This document shows positions 45,156 to 55,600 of a DNA stretch of 64,000 nucleotides, in pieces. Position numbers and translations under genes: made by a program. Source of the stretch: Oegoconia quadripuncta. Its lineage: Eukaryota; Arthropoda; Insecta; Lepidoptera; Autostichidae. The DNA lies in NCBI GenBank assembly GCA_949316235.1, contig OX438758.1, forward strand, positions 8,279,731 to 8,343,730, given 5' to 3'. Each line of letters begins with the position of its first letter. The stretch's first letter is position 1. Below the pieces are notes generated by a model. The model was not told the DNA's origin. It ran no database searches and worked only from the letters and a program-made list of their open reading frames with translations.

Positions 45156-46515
45156 GGCTAAAGAAAAAGGTGAAAGGAGTTGAAATACTATGGTTGCCTC
45201 CCATCTTACCTCTCGGCAAAATGGGAGAATCCAGTGAGATGCAAAAGAAGGCCTAAGGGAGCTAGACCAGATTAGCTACGGTTTGTGCTATTGCAGTAAG
45301 TGTTGATAGTTGGGCAGCAGAAGGCTACCGCGAAAAAAAGTGCCAATAATACAAATGGCAGAAACGCTTAATCGCTCGAAAAATGTGATGGTACCTGTAA
45401 TATAGGATAGGTTAAATATCGGAATTTAAATAGGATTTATTTTGAGAGTTCTAGGTGCATTGACCTCGGTTGACCTCATAGAAACTTGTTCCTCATCAGT
45501 AATAGAATTGAACGGAATGATTTTTTTTGTCAAAATAGCGTATTGTCGATACTTCTAAAAATGTAGAAGTAGAAATTAGAATTCTCTCAAAAGTTATGGT
45601 TAGTAAGTGCGATTTCTTCTTACCCTGTATAATAATAATCCTGTATGATAATCCTTACATTCTCAATTCCATAAAATATTAATCGTAACCTCTATAAGTA
45701 ACTGCTTAAGATTATATTTGTACCTAATCACTTATATCCGTAAATAAATGCTCATTTCGTTAATTCTCAGGTCATCGACCTCAGGGATTACGAAAAATCC
45801 GAATAATGTCGTCAGGACCAAACCAACTAAGCGCAGTTCGATTTTATTCCTGTTTAAAACTGATGCAAGAGGAAAAGAAATCTCCCAATCAGTCAAATCA
45901 GAAAAAAATAACTATGTATAGATATTATACATATATATTATATAAGAGTAATCAATAATATGTTGCCGTATGGTTCCCGGGAAATTAGAATAGGTCGTCG
46001 TCGACGATCGTGGTAACAACTAGTGATGGGAAACACAGTCATTGGTCGGCTGCTCAGGGCGGCAATTAAGGCAAATCCTCCCATGGATAGCGATACAAAT
46101 CGCTCCATGGCAGAGGCTTTACACGACCGGCAGTGGTTTTACCTGAGCTGCTGTGTGTGAATGTGAAATAACATATACATTAAATCCGTATGTCTATCTA
46201 TAGCTACGTATTTTTGATTATACCTGCACGCACACACCTATGTAGCGTTAATGAGATTTAGATGAGCATAGCTAGTCACATGTGAGTCACACAAGCACAA
46301 CTTGTAAGGACTCCATGCTCTGATTTAATTATTGTGTATACCGAGGTGTGTGCGCAGCCAGTTGCATCAGGGTCGAGAGGGTTATAAATAAATGGTGTAC
46401 TGCTGTTTTTATACCTATTTATATGTTTTGTTGTGTTCTTTTTAATGTTTGGCGAATAAACTTTTTCTTTCTTTCTTCTTACGGGACTGCCCAAGGAAGA
46501 AAGGTAATGTTTTTC
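45156..46515. other. Intergenic DNA
   Basis: No gene is recognised. The last 30 bases (GACTGCCCAAGGAAGAAAGG and GTAATGTTTTTCGAG) are a group F repeat fragment touching the Jockey remnant. Confidence 0.3.
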
Positions 46516-46589
46516 GAGTGAGCCTCCTCCTTCAGGTGAGCTATGGTGGGGAGCTCCAGATCCTAGTGCAACTCTTCACTGCGCACGAA

Positions 46590-46985
46590 CTACGGGCAGC
46601 CCGTGGCCTTCCGCATGAAGCGGTTCTGAATCTCCTGAAGTCGGTGGATACTCGAACGCACAGCGTGGGCAAAGTTCACGCTGGCGTATGTCATAATGGG
46701 GCGGATACAAGTTTTGTAAAGTGTCACCTTATTTCTAAGGGACATTTTACTACGCTTGTTTATCATGGGGGACAGGCGGCCTAGCACCAACGCGGCGCGA
46801 TTGCGCACGCGATTGATGTGATGGGCGAAGGACATAGTCCTATCGAGGGTTACACCTAGGTATTTGACCGTTTTGCCCCATGGAATAGGCCGGTCGAACA
46901 TCTTGATGAGGAGAAGGTTGGGTCGAAAATCGATGTGCTTTTTATCCCGAGTAAAGTAGAAGGCCGTACTTTTCTTGGGATTCAC
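46590..46985 (-). pseudogene. Jockey reverse transcriptase, thumb and C-terminal segment
   Basis: The longest undamaged piece of the remnant (131 codons). It starts MNPKKSTAFYFTRDKK and contains the KYLGVTLD box that follows the palm in Jockey-type RTs, then YKTCIRPIMTYASVNFAH and the RLQEIQNRFMRKATG stretch. It ends at a stop where the related proteins would continue, and the continuation is visible as far as 46516. Confidence 0.85.
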
Positions 46986-47115
46986 CTCTATCCTCCACTT
47001 GCAACACTAGTTAGTGCTGTGGCTGCGGATTGGAGGCGTTTGGAGACTAGGGGGCGGTTAACGCCGGAGGTGTATAGCGCCGTATCGTCCGCAAATTAGC
47101 TCTATTTAGCTCTAT

Positions 47116-47562
47116 CTAGCTTACTCTACGCGTGGATGATGCGGGATGTCGTTCGTATACAACAAATAGAGGAGTGGGAAGAGAACGGAGCCTTGCGGGA
47201 CGCCGGCTTGAATTGGGCGGGGCTTGGAGTTCGTTCCCTCGACACGGCAACGAAAGGACCTGTTCGACAAATAGTCTTACGAGACGATCCGGAACACCGA
47301 ATCGATATAACTTGTATATCAGCCCGTTGTGCCAGACCTTGTCGAACGCTTTCGCCACGTCGAAGAAAAGCGCCCCCGTTCCCTTTATGTGACACCTCTT
47401 ATTGAGGCTAGTGAGAATGTATTCCGTTATGTGGTGTACTTGAAGCCAAACTGCTCGTCTATCAGTATCCTCTCGAACTGTACAAAGTCTTTGAGGCGTT
47501 TCAGTAGGATTCACTCGTAGAACTTGGCTGGTGTGTTTTCGCGCTTGCAATAATTTATACAA
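47116..47562 (-). pseudogene. Jockey reverse transcriptase, fingers and palm segment
   Basis: The frame carries VHHITEYILTSLNKRCHIKG, then the motif A region FFDVAKAFDKVWHNGLIYKL. Both ends of this frame are shifted relative to the true coding frame: the first 40 codons read nonsense over a segment that encodes LLKRLKDFVQFERIL in a neighbouring frame. Confidence 0.8.
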
Positions 47563-49480
47563 AGGAAGTACTGTTGTAAATCTGCATTTAAACTGTACAC
47601 CCCTTGATAAAAATGTTCACAATAACGAAACAGTTCAAACAGTGCAACGATCGGCTCTTGCACATGATTCACCAAAGATGGCGGCTGCTAATTTATGGCT
47701 TACCGGTACTTTGTAGTCCATCAATAACCGACCTACGTGACGAGACACGCGTCGATATTTTTCACTGCAAGAATGCAGTTTCATTGGGAAAACGATTAAG
47801 AAATCCTGGGTCTCTATTTTCGAAGGCCTTATCAGGAATAGGAGGTTGAATTTTATGGCTATTTTATTGATCATATTACAAGTATAAACTAGTTAATTAT
47901 CTATGTAATCATAATCTCATTTAAGTAACGTGTATATACTCGAGGAATTTCTATTGGGAAATGAAAACAGCCTGCCACACATCAAAGCACCTAATCAGGG
48001 GAACATCAAAGGAAGTCTCAAAAAAGATTAATAAAATGAAGTATTTCCAATGTAAATAATTTAAGCAAACATATAGGTAGTTCAGAAATAGCAATAAATC
48101 GAGTGTGGAATATTTGTCATAAATATTATGATTCCTAGCTTCATGACCTAAGAATTGCTTTATCGCATATTTTTTCAGGATGAAAACAACCTACGTCCTT
48201 TTCAAGGTCCCTGGCTGCTAATTTCTAATCGATCGATTCAGCAGTTTAGGTGTGAAAGCCGTACAGACAGACTTCAGCATCTGTAATATTAATATAGATA
48301 TGAATGGATAGATGTAGCTTACATTTTGAATAGAGCAAGAGTAAGGCTTGAACAGCAAATATTTAGCTGGAGGTGACTGAAAATAGTGCGTATATTCATC
48401 ATAATATTTATTGTAAGTTTAAATAAATTCTGATTCTCCTGCTTATGTACATTGTGATAAATACCTTTTATTTATTTATTTATGACCTAGCAAGATTCAA
48501 TAAATATCATAATTATTTAAGCATTTAAAAACCAAAACACCTGACAGTATATTTTGCGGACGCAAATAATTTTACCATAAAATGTATCCTATAACACTCC
48601 AGGAATCAATATATATCCGTAGATGTTTAAAATAATAGTTAATTAATAGGGTCGTTTTAATGAATTGAAGGTTGCTATAGCTTGAATATGCATCAAGCTA
48701 TTATTAATCATGTAAATTAACTCTGTGTGAATAAACAAAACACCAACTGCACATACTCGTATAGATACTGGCTAATAAATTAGGTATTCTGTGGCTCTGG
48801 TTAACAGATAACGAAAATGTCCTACACGGTGTGTTACGTGTTACATGCTGCAGTCGACTGGTTGTTCATTGCGAAGGATACATACGAATAATTAGGAAAA
48901 AGAATATAATCATCACAGGGGTCAGTACAGACAAGGCGATAAATTGCTCGAGCATACTATAAATTCTGCAAAGGGTTGATGAAAATCATGATTGTTTTGT
49001 TTCTGACAGATTTCTATCTAGATGCCAGGGTTAATAAAAATCATGCATGATTGTTTTGTTCCTGATAGATTTTTTTTACATTTAAAAAAAAAATCAAATA
49101 AATCAACTTCCTTTGTCGTATGGAACTAGTTATCGATGTACAGTCGCGTACTGTCCTTTTGGTGTTGCGGGTGTCCATGGGCGGCGGTGATTGCTTTCCA
49201 TCAGGTGACCCGCATGCTCGTTTGCCGCCCTCTCATATTAAAAAAAAAACTGAATTGTATGAATCATCATTGTTAGCCCGTAAACATCCCACTGTAAGGA
49301 TATGGGCCTTCCCTCAAATATGAAGGAGTATGAATAAACGAATGCAATTAAAGGAATTTAATTTGATGGTGGTCGTGCCAAGATGAGCCAGTGTATGAGG
49401 GGGTCATATTATTATGGTTTCCAGAGCGATCGGTTGGAAGCGGCCTGCATTCAGCCACTTCCTGCGACTTTCATTAGATT
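47563..49480. other. Intergenic DNA
   Basis: No gene is recognised. Bases 48175-48300 include GTTTAGGTGTGAAAGCCG and GTAATATTAATATAGATA, a tail typical of lepidopteran non-autonomous repeats. Short frames at 47531-47874 overlap on both strands without motifs. Confidence 0.3.
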
Positions 49481-49789
49481 ATCTCATCATCACACCGTAA
49501 ACATCTCACTACACAGGGATATAGACCTTCCATCACATTGAGGGAGTATGGGCCATAATCCGCCACGGTGGCCCAAATACGGGTTGCGGACTTCAAATGT
49601 CTTTGATTTTATTTATTTCCCAGGCATGTAGGTTTCTTCGCGATGTTTTCCTTCACCGTTTAAGAGAGCAGTTGGATAAATGCACATAAGTAATTAAATT
49701 AAATTTAAAAACTCATTGGTACATGGCCTGCCTGGGGATCGAACCTGGACTTCCCAAATTGTCTCCTCCACTGAACCACCGACGCTCTT
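49481..49789 (-). repeat. SINE group D, inverted copy
   Basis: The minus strand gives AAGAGCGTCGGTGGTTCAGTGG, a B box GGTTCGATCCC, then CATTGGTACATGGCC-type joining sequence reversed, CGGTGAAGGAAAACATCGCG and GTGGCGGATTATGGCCCATAC. It matches 2646-2950 over most of its length. Confidence 0.8.
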
Positions 49790-50008
49790 TAGATTAGATT
49801 ATTTGCCCAATTTAATACCCCAACGGTCATCAGTCCTTTGTGCTATGTGCCCTGCCCATTGCCACTTCAACTAGCAAATCCGCTGGGCTATGTCTGCCGT
49901 TCGTCCGCCTACGGATTTAATCATTCCTGATTCGATCACGTAGTGAAACGCCGAGCATCGCTCTTTCCATAACTCGTTGGGTGACTTTGAGCATTTTAAA
50001 AGACCATG

Positions 50009-50342
50009 TTTTTTTTTATGCGCAACGGGTTAGCACTTGACCTCTATCACGCCTGATGTTAAGTGAAGATGAGGCCGCAGTTGGGAGCTTACTGACCAGG
50101 AAACCCTTATTTGGGGGACTGGCTATCTTATCTCTGACAACCAGAACATAACAACGCTATTATCATTGCTGTCTTCGCGGCAGACTTAGATAAGATGGTG
50201 GTAACTAGTCAGGCGGACATTTAAAATGCCCTACCACCGACCAAACCGAGCACCTATACGAAATATGTACACCGCTGGGGATCGATCCCGCGAGCTCCGA
50301 TTCGTAAACCGTATGTTGTTTACATTGAGCCACGGAGGCGGA
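50009..50342 (-). repeat. SINE group C, full length
   Basis: All group C landmarks are present in inverted order from TATGCGCAACGGG to CATTGAGCCACGGAGGCGG, with some substitutions (B box region reads GGATCGATCCCGCGAGC). Confidence 0.88.
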
Positions 50343-50885
50343 TAAGTTTCAGTGCCATACGTCATCACTAACGTAACACACATAAACTACGTAACTGTAA
50401 TTCTTGCAATAAATGATTTGTGATTTCCCCAAAATTGACTGTAATCCCGCTAACCCAATTCATAAAATTGCAACCAACGTTTATCTTGGTCAGAGGTTTT
50501 TGATCCTATTCAAAACAAAAAGCTTTTGGCAGTGCTCCATTTCCTCAACTACTTAGGTTTCTAGGCGAGTCATAAAAACTACAAAGCAACTGAAAATATC
50601 GTGGTGTCTATCTAAATAATTGAATAAACAATGGTTAAATTGCGAAAAGCGTTATTTCGCTGATTGCCTATGCCTTAATGAAGTCAATACGAACACGTCA
50701 TTTCCAGCACCAAGTGACTTACACCAAAAAACATCTACAAACTTGCATGTTACAACGGCGTCAAATGGACTCATCGTCGTCCACCGAGGGTGTTTTTTCA
50801 GGTATAAACTTGTTGCGGACATCCAAATGCTTATATTTGGAATATCTCCGACCACCCTTTTGGGATATGTGAGGTTATATATGTA
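50343..50885. other. Intergenic DNA
   Basis: Overlapping plus and minus frames at 50620-50979 have no recognised motif. Nothing else is seen. Confidence 0.25.
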
Positions 50886-51150
50886 TATCGGGGAGAGGGT
50901 ATGGGCCATAATCCACCACGCGGGCCCAGTACGGGTTTGTGTCAGTGACAGACAGTCAATGTTTTCAACTCTCCCCTGAGTCGATGACTACAGGGCCCCC
51001 TATAATCACCGACTTGGCTAAAATTTAAAACAACCGGGACCAAAGTGTCACTTGTGGTTACCCATCCATGGACTGACCGTGCCCGATATTGCTTAACTTC
51101 GCTAATCGAAATCGAACAGCGAATGCGACTGCGCCGCGAGTGTTTAGGGA
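50886..51150 (+). repeat. Unclassified interspersed repeat (group E), copy 3
   Basis: GGGAGAGGGTATGGGCCATAA, TCCACCACGCGGGCCCAG, AACAACCGGGACCAAAG, then TTGCTTAACTTCGCTAATCG and GCGACTGCGCC. The best-preserved 5' part of the three copies. Confidence 0.58.
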
Positions 51151-51769
51151 TAGCTAAGGACTTCAGACAGACCGGTGGGACTATGATATATAAATCGTAT
51201 TATTTGTGACTACTAAAGGCTTTGTATGAATAATTGTCGTCTTCTATATTTTATATAGTCTATAGTTAAACGGTACTTCCCGTAACCAGTGACCTCTTCT
51301 GAGCGCCATAAAACAAAAAGTTAACTGTTCATATTCAAAGTCAGCGAATTCAAACCAACTCTAACATGCTACTTTGGTGAAAAACGCGGAAGAATGGAAA
51401 CTGCCTACCGGCGATGATATAACAGAACATTACAGGTAATTAGAGGGGGATTCGATTATTATTTATTATCGAATATATACTCTTTCCTACATCTATGCAT
51501 AACTATAATTAGATAGACGTTGTTACCTATTACTTCAATGTTATACCTACCTACCAACTATAATAAAAGTGTGGTTTTACAAATACAAACAAGCAGGCAG
51601 CTAACTGGCCCCTATTTCAAAAACTTGACAATTATAAATTACCATGACAATTCGGAATACATTACTGGTTATGTAATTATATTACATAGATCAACATAAG
51701 TCGCCTAACATGTTCAGTAATGTAACCCGAATTTATGGAGGTATGCAAAGGGTGATTTTCTGTATTTCA

Positions 51770-52010
51770 CTATCGAATGGAACACAGAATGGAATGAAGA
51801 AATCCTTAGACGAACTAAATCTCATCGACATAGCCCAGCGGATTAATAAGTTGAAGTGGCGGTGGGCTGGGCACATAGCTCGAAGAACTGATGCCGTTGG
51901 GGCATGGTATCCACGCACCGACAAGCGCAGCGTAGGATTTCTACTCTACTCTCTCCACTAAATGTATGGGGGAAGCCTATGTTCAGCAGTGGGCGTTCTG
52001 TAACTGATAT
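51770..52010 (+). mobile_element. RTE-type LINE ORF2 tail
   Basis: Translation gives LIDIAQRINKLKWRWAGHIA then RRTDAVG, followed by WYPRTDKRSVG. The 3' part GGGGGAAGCCTATGTTCAGC and AGTGGGCGTTCTGTAACTG follows. This is the WAGHIARR tail and LGEAYVQQW-type ending of lepidopteran RTE LINEs. The catalytic portion is missing. Confidence 0.82.
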
Positions 52011-52379
52011 GATCGCGAATCCTACCTACTGACAATTGTCGCGTTTTTGACATAGAAACTTGGGGGAAAGTGACAACTGCCGCCTATTCCTAACACCGCC
52101 CATGACATTTGTACTTCACAGATGTCACCGTTGTTTGTAATAAAATATCTTCAAGAGCAAACCCGCGAGTGGACATTAGTATTTCGCCTCCCAAAGAGAC
52201 ATTCTACATTGAATATACCTACCTAGTCGTCAGAGGTGCATGTTACCTAAGGTTTCAAAAGAAGTAGGCACCTAAGTAATGCTTTAGCCAATGGGCTCTA
52301 AAAAAAAATAGGCACATCATTTATGGAATTATATAGGTACGTTTTGATAACGTTATAGGTACCAGAGAATATCATTCAG

Positions 52380-52600
52380 TTCGGTCACGAACTGTCATTG
52401 CATTAAATGCCGAAATGTGTGGTGAAAAAGTGCACCAATTATGACAGTAAGTGAAAAAAAAAGATGAATGGAGTATTAAGTAATAACAAACATAATGTAA
52501 TAAATACTCGTAACTACTAAGATATCTTTGATATACAGATTTGTTCGCGCGACCATATCAGTCTATATCATATAATTGATTAATTCTTCACAAAATGGCA
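52380..52600 (+). repeat. THAP-like exon repeat, copy 2
   Basis: ATG at 52407 opens MPKCVVKKCTNYDS, which has the start pattern of a THAP zinc finger (Met-Pro then a Cys pair). The frame runs into GACA followed by GTAAGTGAAAA, a consensus 5' splice site at 52447. So a 40-base coding exon at 52407-52446 is plausible. No continuation with the AVPTIF or rest of the THAP finger was found downstream. THAP fingers occur in P-element-type transposases and in host factors; the second diverged copy at 43895 favours a mobile origin. Confidence 0.4.
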
Positions 52601-53763
52601 TACGAGTCTACAAATGGCTAATTCAGACTGTAACCTCAGAGCAAATAAAATATTACCCTCATGCCAACTCGAAAACGGGACAAAGAACCTAGAATGTCTA
52701 AGTTCACGTGCTCTGGATTAGCAGACGGTGATACTGTAAGCATATAGGAAAACGCGAGTTAATTTATTTCAGTTTCTATTCCATATAGGGCAAAAGATGG
52801 TATGTACTACCTAGATATAGATTAATTTGCAAAAGATAAGACATAGTTCAATCACTTTCAGCGAAGCGGTGTTTCAAGGAGTTAAAGCCAGACGGTCCTT
52901 ATCACACCTCGTACACCATGTATACCATCGAATAAAGGTCCGTCCGCTGAACTCACTCCTGGATCTTAGCCAAAACAAAAATTACGAGATTTACGCGGTT
53001 TTTATTCCCAAGTGGATGTGGAAGACTCTTTGGAAAATTCGAAATTGGCACGTTTGATTCTGCTATTGCGATCCACCCTTATCTATTCGTGTAATACCTA
53101 TTAGCTATCGTGGTAGTACAGTCCTACCTATTCAGTTCATGTGTACTGACAAGGATTATTTTAGGCAGTGGATATTAGACATTTTGCTGTTTTTGCTATA
53201 TAGGCAATTTGTTTTTTGGACGATACGACCAAGGATATTGTTTGACCGATTTTTTAATCTCTTCATTTCTTTTGTTTTACACGAGACATGTGAAAGAAAA
53301 CAAAAAAATATGTGAGGATTGGGGTAAATCCTGCCGGGCACGCGATTTGGGCTGTCTCAGCTGATTATAATGTCCATAGTGAGCTCCTATAGGGTGAAAA
53401 ACACGAGTTAGGTAGGTACCTACTTGTGCAAGTACGTACAACGTAGTTCAATGGACAGATATGGTTCTCAAAAGTTTATAGTTTCAACTCTGTCTATCTC
53501 TGTACTGTTCTTACAGATTCAACTACATGTCACACTCGTAAGTTGGTCACCTAGGTACGTACCTATTGCACCTAAATTATTAGATCCTACTTTACTGTGA
53601 TAGGTACCTAGTTTTTCTTTTGGTTTCGTTAATATTAGTAAAATGAAAACTTACAGTTTTCAAAAAATTGCGGCAGGGGGAAGTAACTCTGCACTAATAG
53701 GTAATCTGAGAATAAATTGGTTGTGACGTACTGACAGAGAGACATGGCGAAACTAAAGGTCCT
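52601..53763. other. Intergenic DNA
   Basis: No gene is recognised. A 76-codon frame at 52827-53057 lacks motifs. Confidence 0.25.
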
Positions 53764-53994
53764 GGGCCCGCAGTCTCGACATAGATAGCAACCGATTTCG
53801 GTCGTTAACTCCTAACGATCTTATTCTAAATGTTATAGTGTTCATAATCTTGGAATCCTGAATCGTAGTTTCAATGGAAACCGATATTTTGATACTAAAG
53901 ACTCTAATTATCCAATTAAAATAACATTGTTAGGACTTAACGACCGAATTCGGTAATGTTACGATCGCTATATCTATGTCGAGACTGCAGGCCC
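53764..53994. mobile_element. Palindromic MITE, tandem copy 1
   Basis: The left end GGGCCCGCAGTCTCGACATA and the reverse complement of the right end GGGCCTGCAGTCTCGACATA match except one base. Inner CGGTCGTTAACTCCTAAC also has its mirror near 53930-53945. No coding content. CCT precedes it and CCT follows it before the next copy. Confidence 0.8.
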
Positions 53995-53995
53995 T

Positions 53996-54239
53996 GGGCC
54001 CGCAGTCTCGACATAGGTAGCAATCGATTTCGGTCGTTAACTCCTAACGATCTTATTCTAAATGTTATGGTGTTCATAATCATATCGGTTTTTGTTGGAA
54101 GCCTGAATCGTAGTTTCAATGGAAACCGATATTTTGATACTAAAGACTCTAATTCTCCAATTAAAATAACATTGTTAGGACTTAGCGACCGAATTCGATA
54201 ACATAACGATCGCTATCTAGGTATGTCGAGACTGCAGGC
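53996..54239. mobile_element. Palindromic MITE, tandem copy 2
   Basis: Same orientation and nearly the same sequence as copy 1, with about 15 extra bases around ATATCGGTTTTTGTTGG in the middle and a few substitutions. It shares the junction base pairs with copy 1. Confidence 0.8.
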
Positions 54240-55539
54240 TATGGTTTGACTATGGAAGCCTACGGGGAACTCCACGTGTCGGAATTTTCTTTAGGTCTTT
54301 AGAGCTCTTACATAAATTTCTTTGTTTTTGTTCCTTCATTGTCTTTGTCTGTCTCAGGTTTCCCTGTCACATTAAGTAGGTAGGTAGGTACCTACCTAAA
54401 AAAGTTGTAAAATTTATTTTTTAGATGTGAGTGATGCCACGAACAATGTTTTAAAATTTTGACGTAATGTAGGTAGGCAATTTCGTAATATATGGAGTAG
54501 GTAGGTACTACCTGAACAGCTTTTATGGGTCTAAATAATAATCTAATAAGATTTTATTGTTGGGGGTGTAGTCATTATCTTTTGTCTACAAATAAGTCAT
54601 ATTTTATGCTCGTAGATATAAAGCAAAGGGGAACTGAGAAAAACCTTCCCGGTTCTTCGGCACTCTTCGGAGTGTAAATTTTCCAAGTCCCTTTTTACAC
54701 CTCCATAACGACAACGACCTAAAACCCGATACTGTTGATTAGGTTCGATCAAAGGCTTTGCCATCGGGTGTTAGGTTTCTTTTGGTAGGTACATTAAGAG
54801 CCACTTCTCTTTTCAAATAGCAAAATTGTAGGCTTTTTTGAGACGGTCACAACAAAAGATTGCGTCTTATTTGGCTCACAACAATACACGCTTACTATAT
54901 CGATATAACAGTGATCAATGCATGATGTCTAGTAAACAGGTATGTCCCGCAACAGGTAGGTAATGTAGTTAGATTACATTTAGTTAGATATTTCAGAAAA
55001 CGAGTAATGTTTGTTCACTGTTCCCGTCCGTTCATTAAGGGTGCTTTACTAAATATTTGTAAATAGCAAAATTGTGTGACTTTTGAATAAATACTTACAA
55101 TATGAAGCATACTATGCACGACACGTTGTTAGAAATCCCCTGCGCTATTAAATTTAATGTAATCTATTGAGCAAATTCACCGTACGAAAACACAACACAC
55201 TGTTTATTTAAGTCTGATTTCTATAAATAAGCACAAGCACGTCTGTCTTTATAAATTCCTCATTGTAATAACGTTCTCATGTACAATACTTTCGACTTTA
55301 ATACGCGATTATTATTGCAGTGCACATTAAAAAATGATAAAAGCTGCGAACGCACAGTAGTCACGACAGCAGCCTGACATACGTCTCGCCCGCCGCCGTT
55401 CTCAAAACAATTTAATTTTTTAGGTCTCCGACTCCGTCCGTCTGTCTCTGTATGTCGTAGACGGAGATACATATTCTCTGTCTACGCTGTATGTAGTTGT
55501 GTCTCTCTCCCGCTGCGTGCCGGGTGGTTTTTTTTTTTC
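54240..55539. other. Intergenic DNA
   Basis: Short GTAGGTAGGTACCTACC palindromes recur (around 54376-54400 and 54500). No gene is recognised. Confidence 0.3.
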
Positions 55540-55600
55540 GTTTCATTCTCTCCTCTAGGAGAAGGCAAAGGGATCTAGCCCATAACAGCCATGTCTTATT
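55540..55600 (+). repeat. Short repeat (group H), copy 2
   Basis: TCTCTCCTCTAGGAGAAGGC, AAAGGGATCTAGCCCATAAC, AGCCATGTCTTA. It matches the inverse of 27487-27545 at nearly every position. Confidence 0.55.

Larger units (their letters stand above)
46516..47562 (-). mobile_element. Jockey-clade LINE remnant
   Basis: Reading the minus strand across several frames gives, in order: ILLKRLKDFVQFERIL with EQFGF, then the frame GTGALFFDVAKAFDKVWHNG (RT motif A; catalytic Asp in FFDVAKAF) and LIYKLYRFGVPDRLVRLF. Next come GSVLFPLLYLLYTNDIP (motif B) and FADDTALYTSGVN (palm motif). Last come KYLGVTLDRTMSFAHHINRV and the C-terminal FMRKATGCP and LELPTIAHLKEEAHS. This is a Jockey-type reverse transcriptase with multiple frameshifts and stops. 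No endonuclease or 5' part is seen. Confidence 0.88.
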
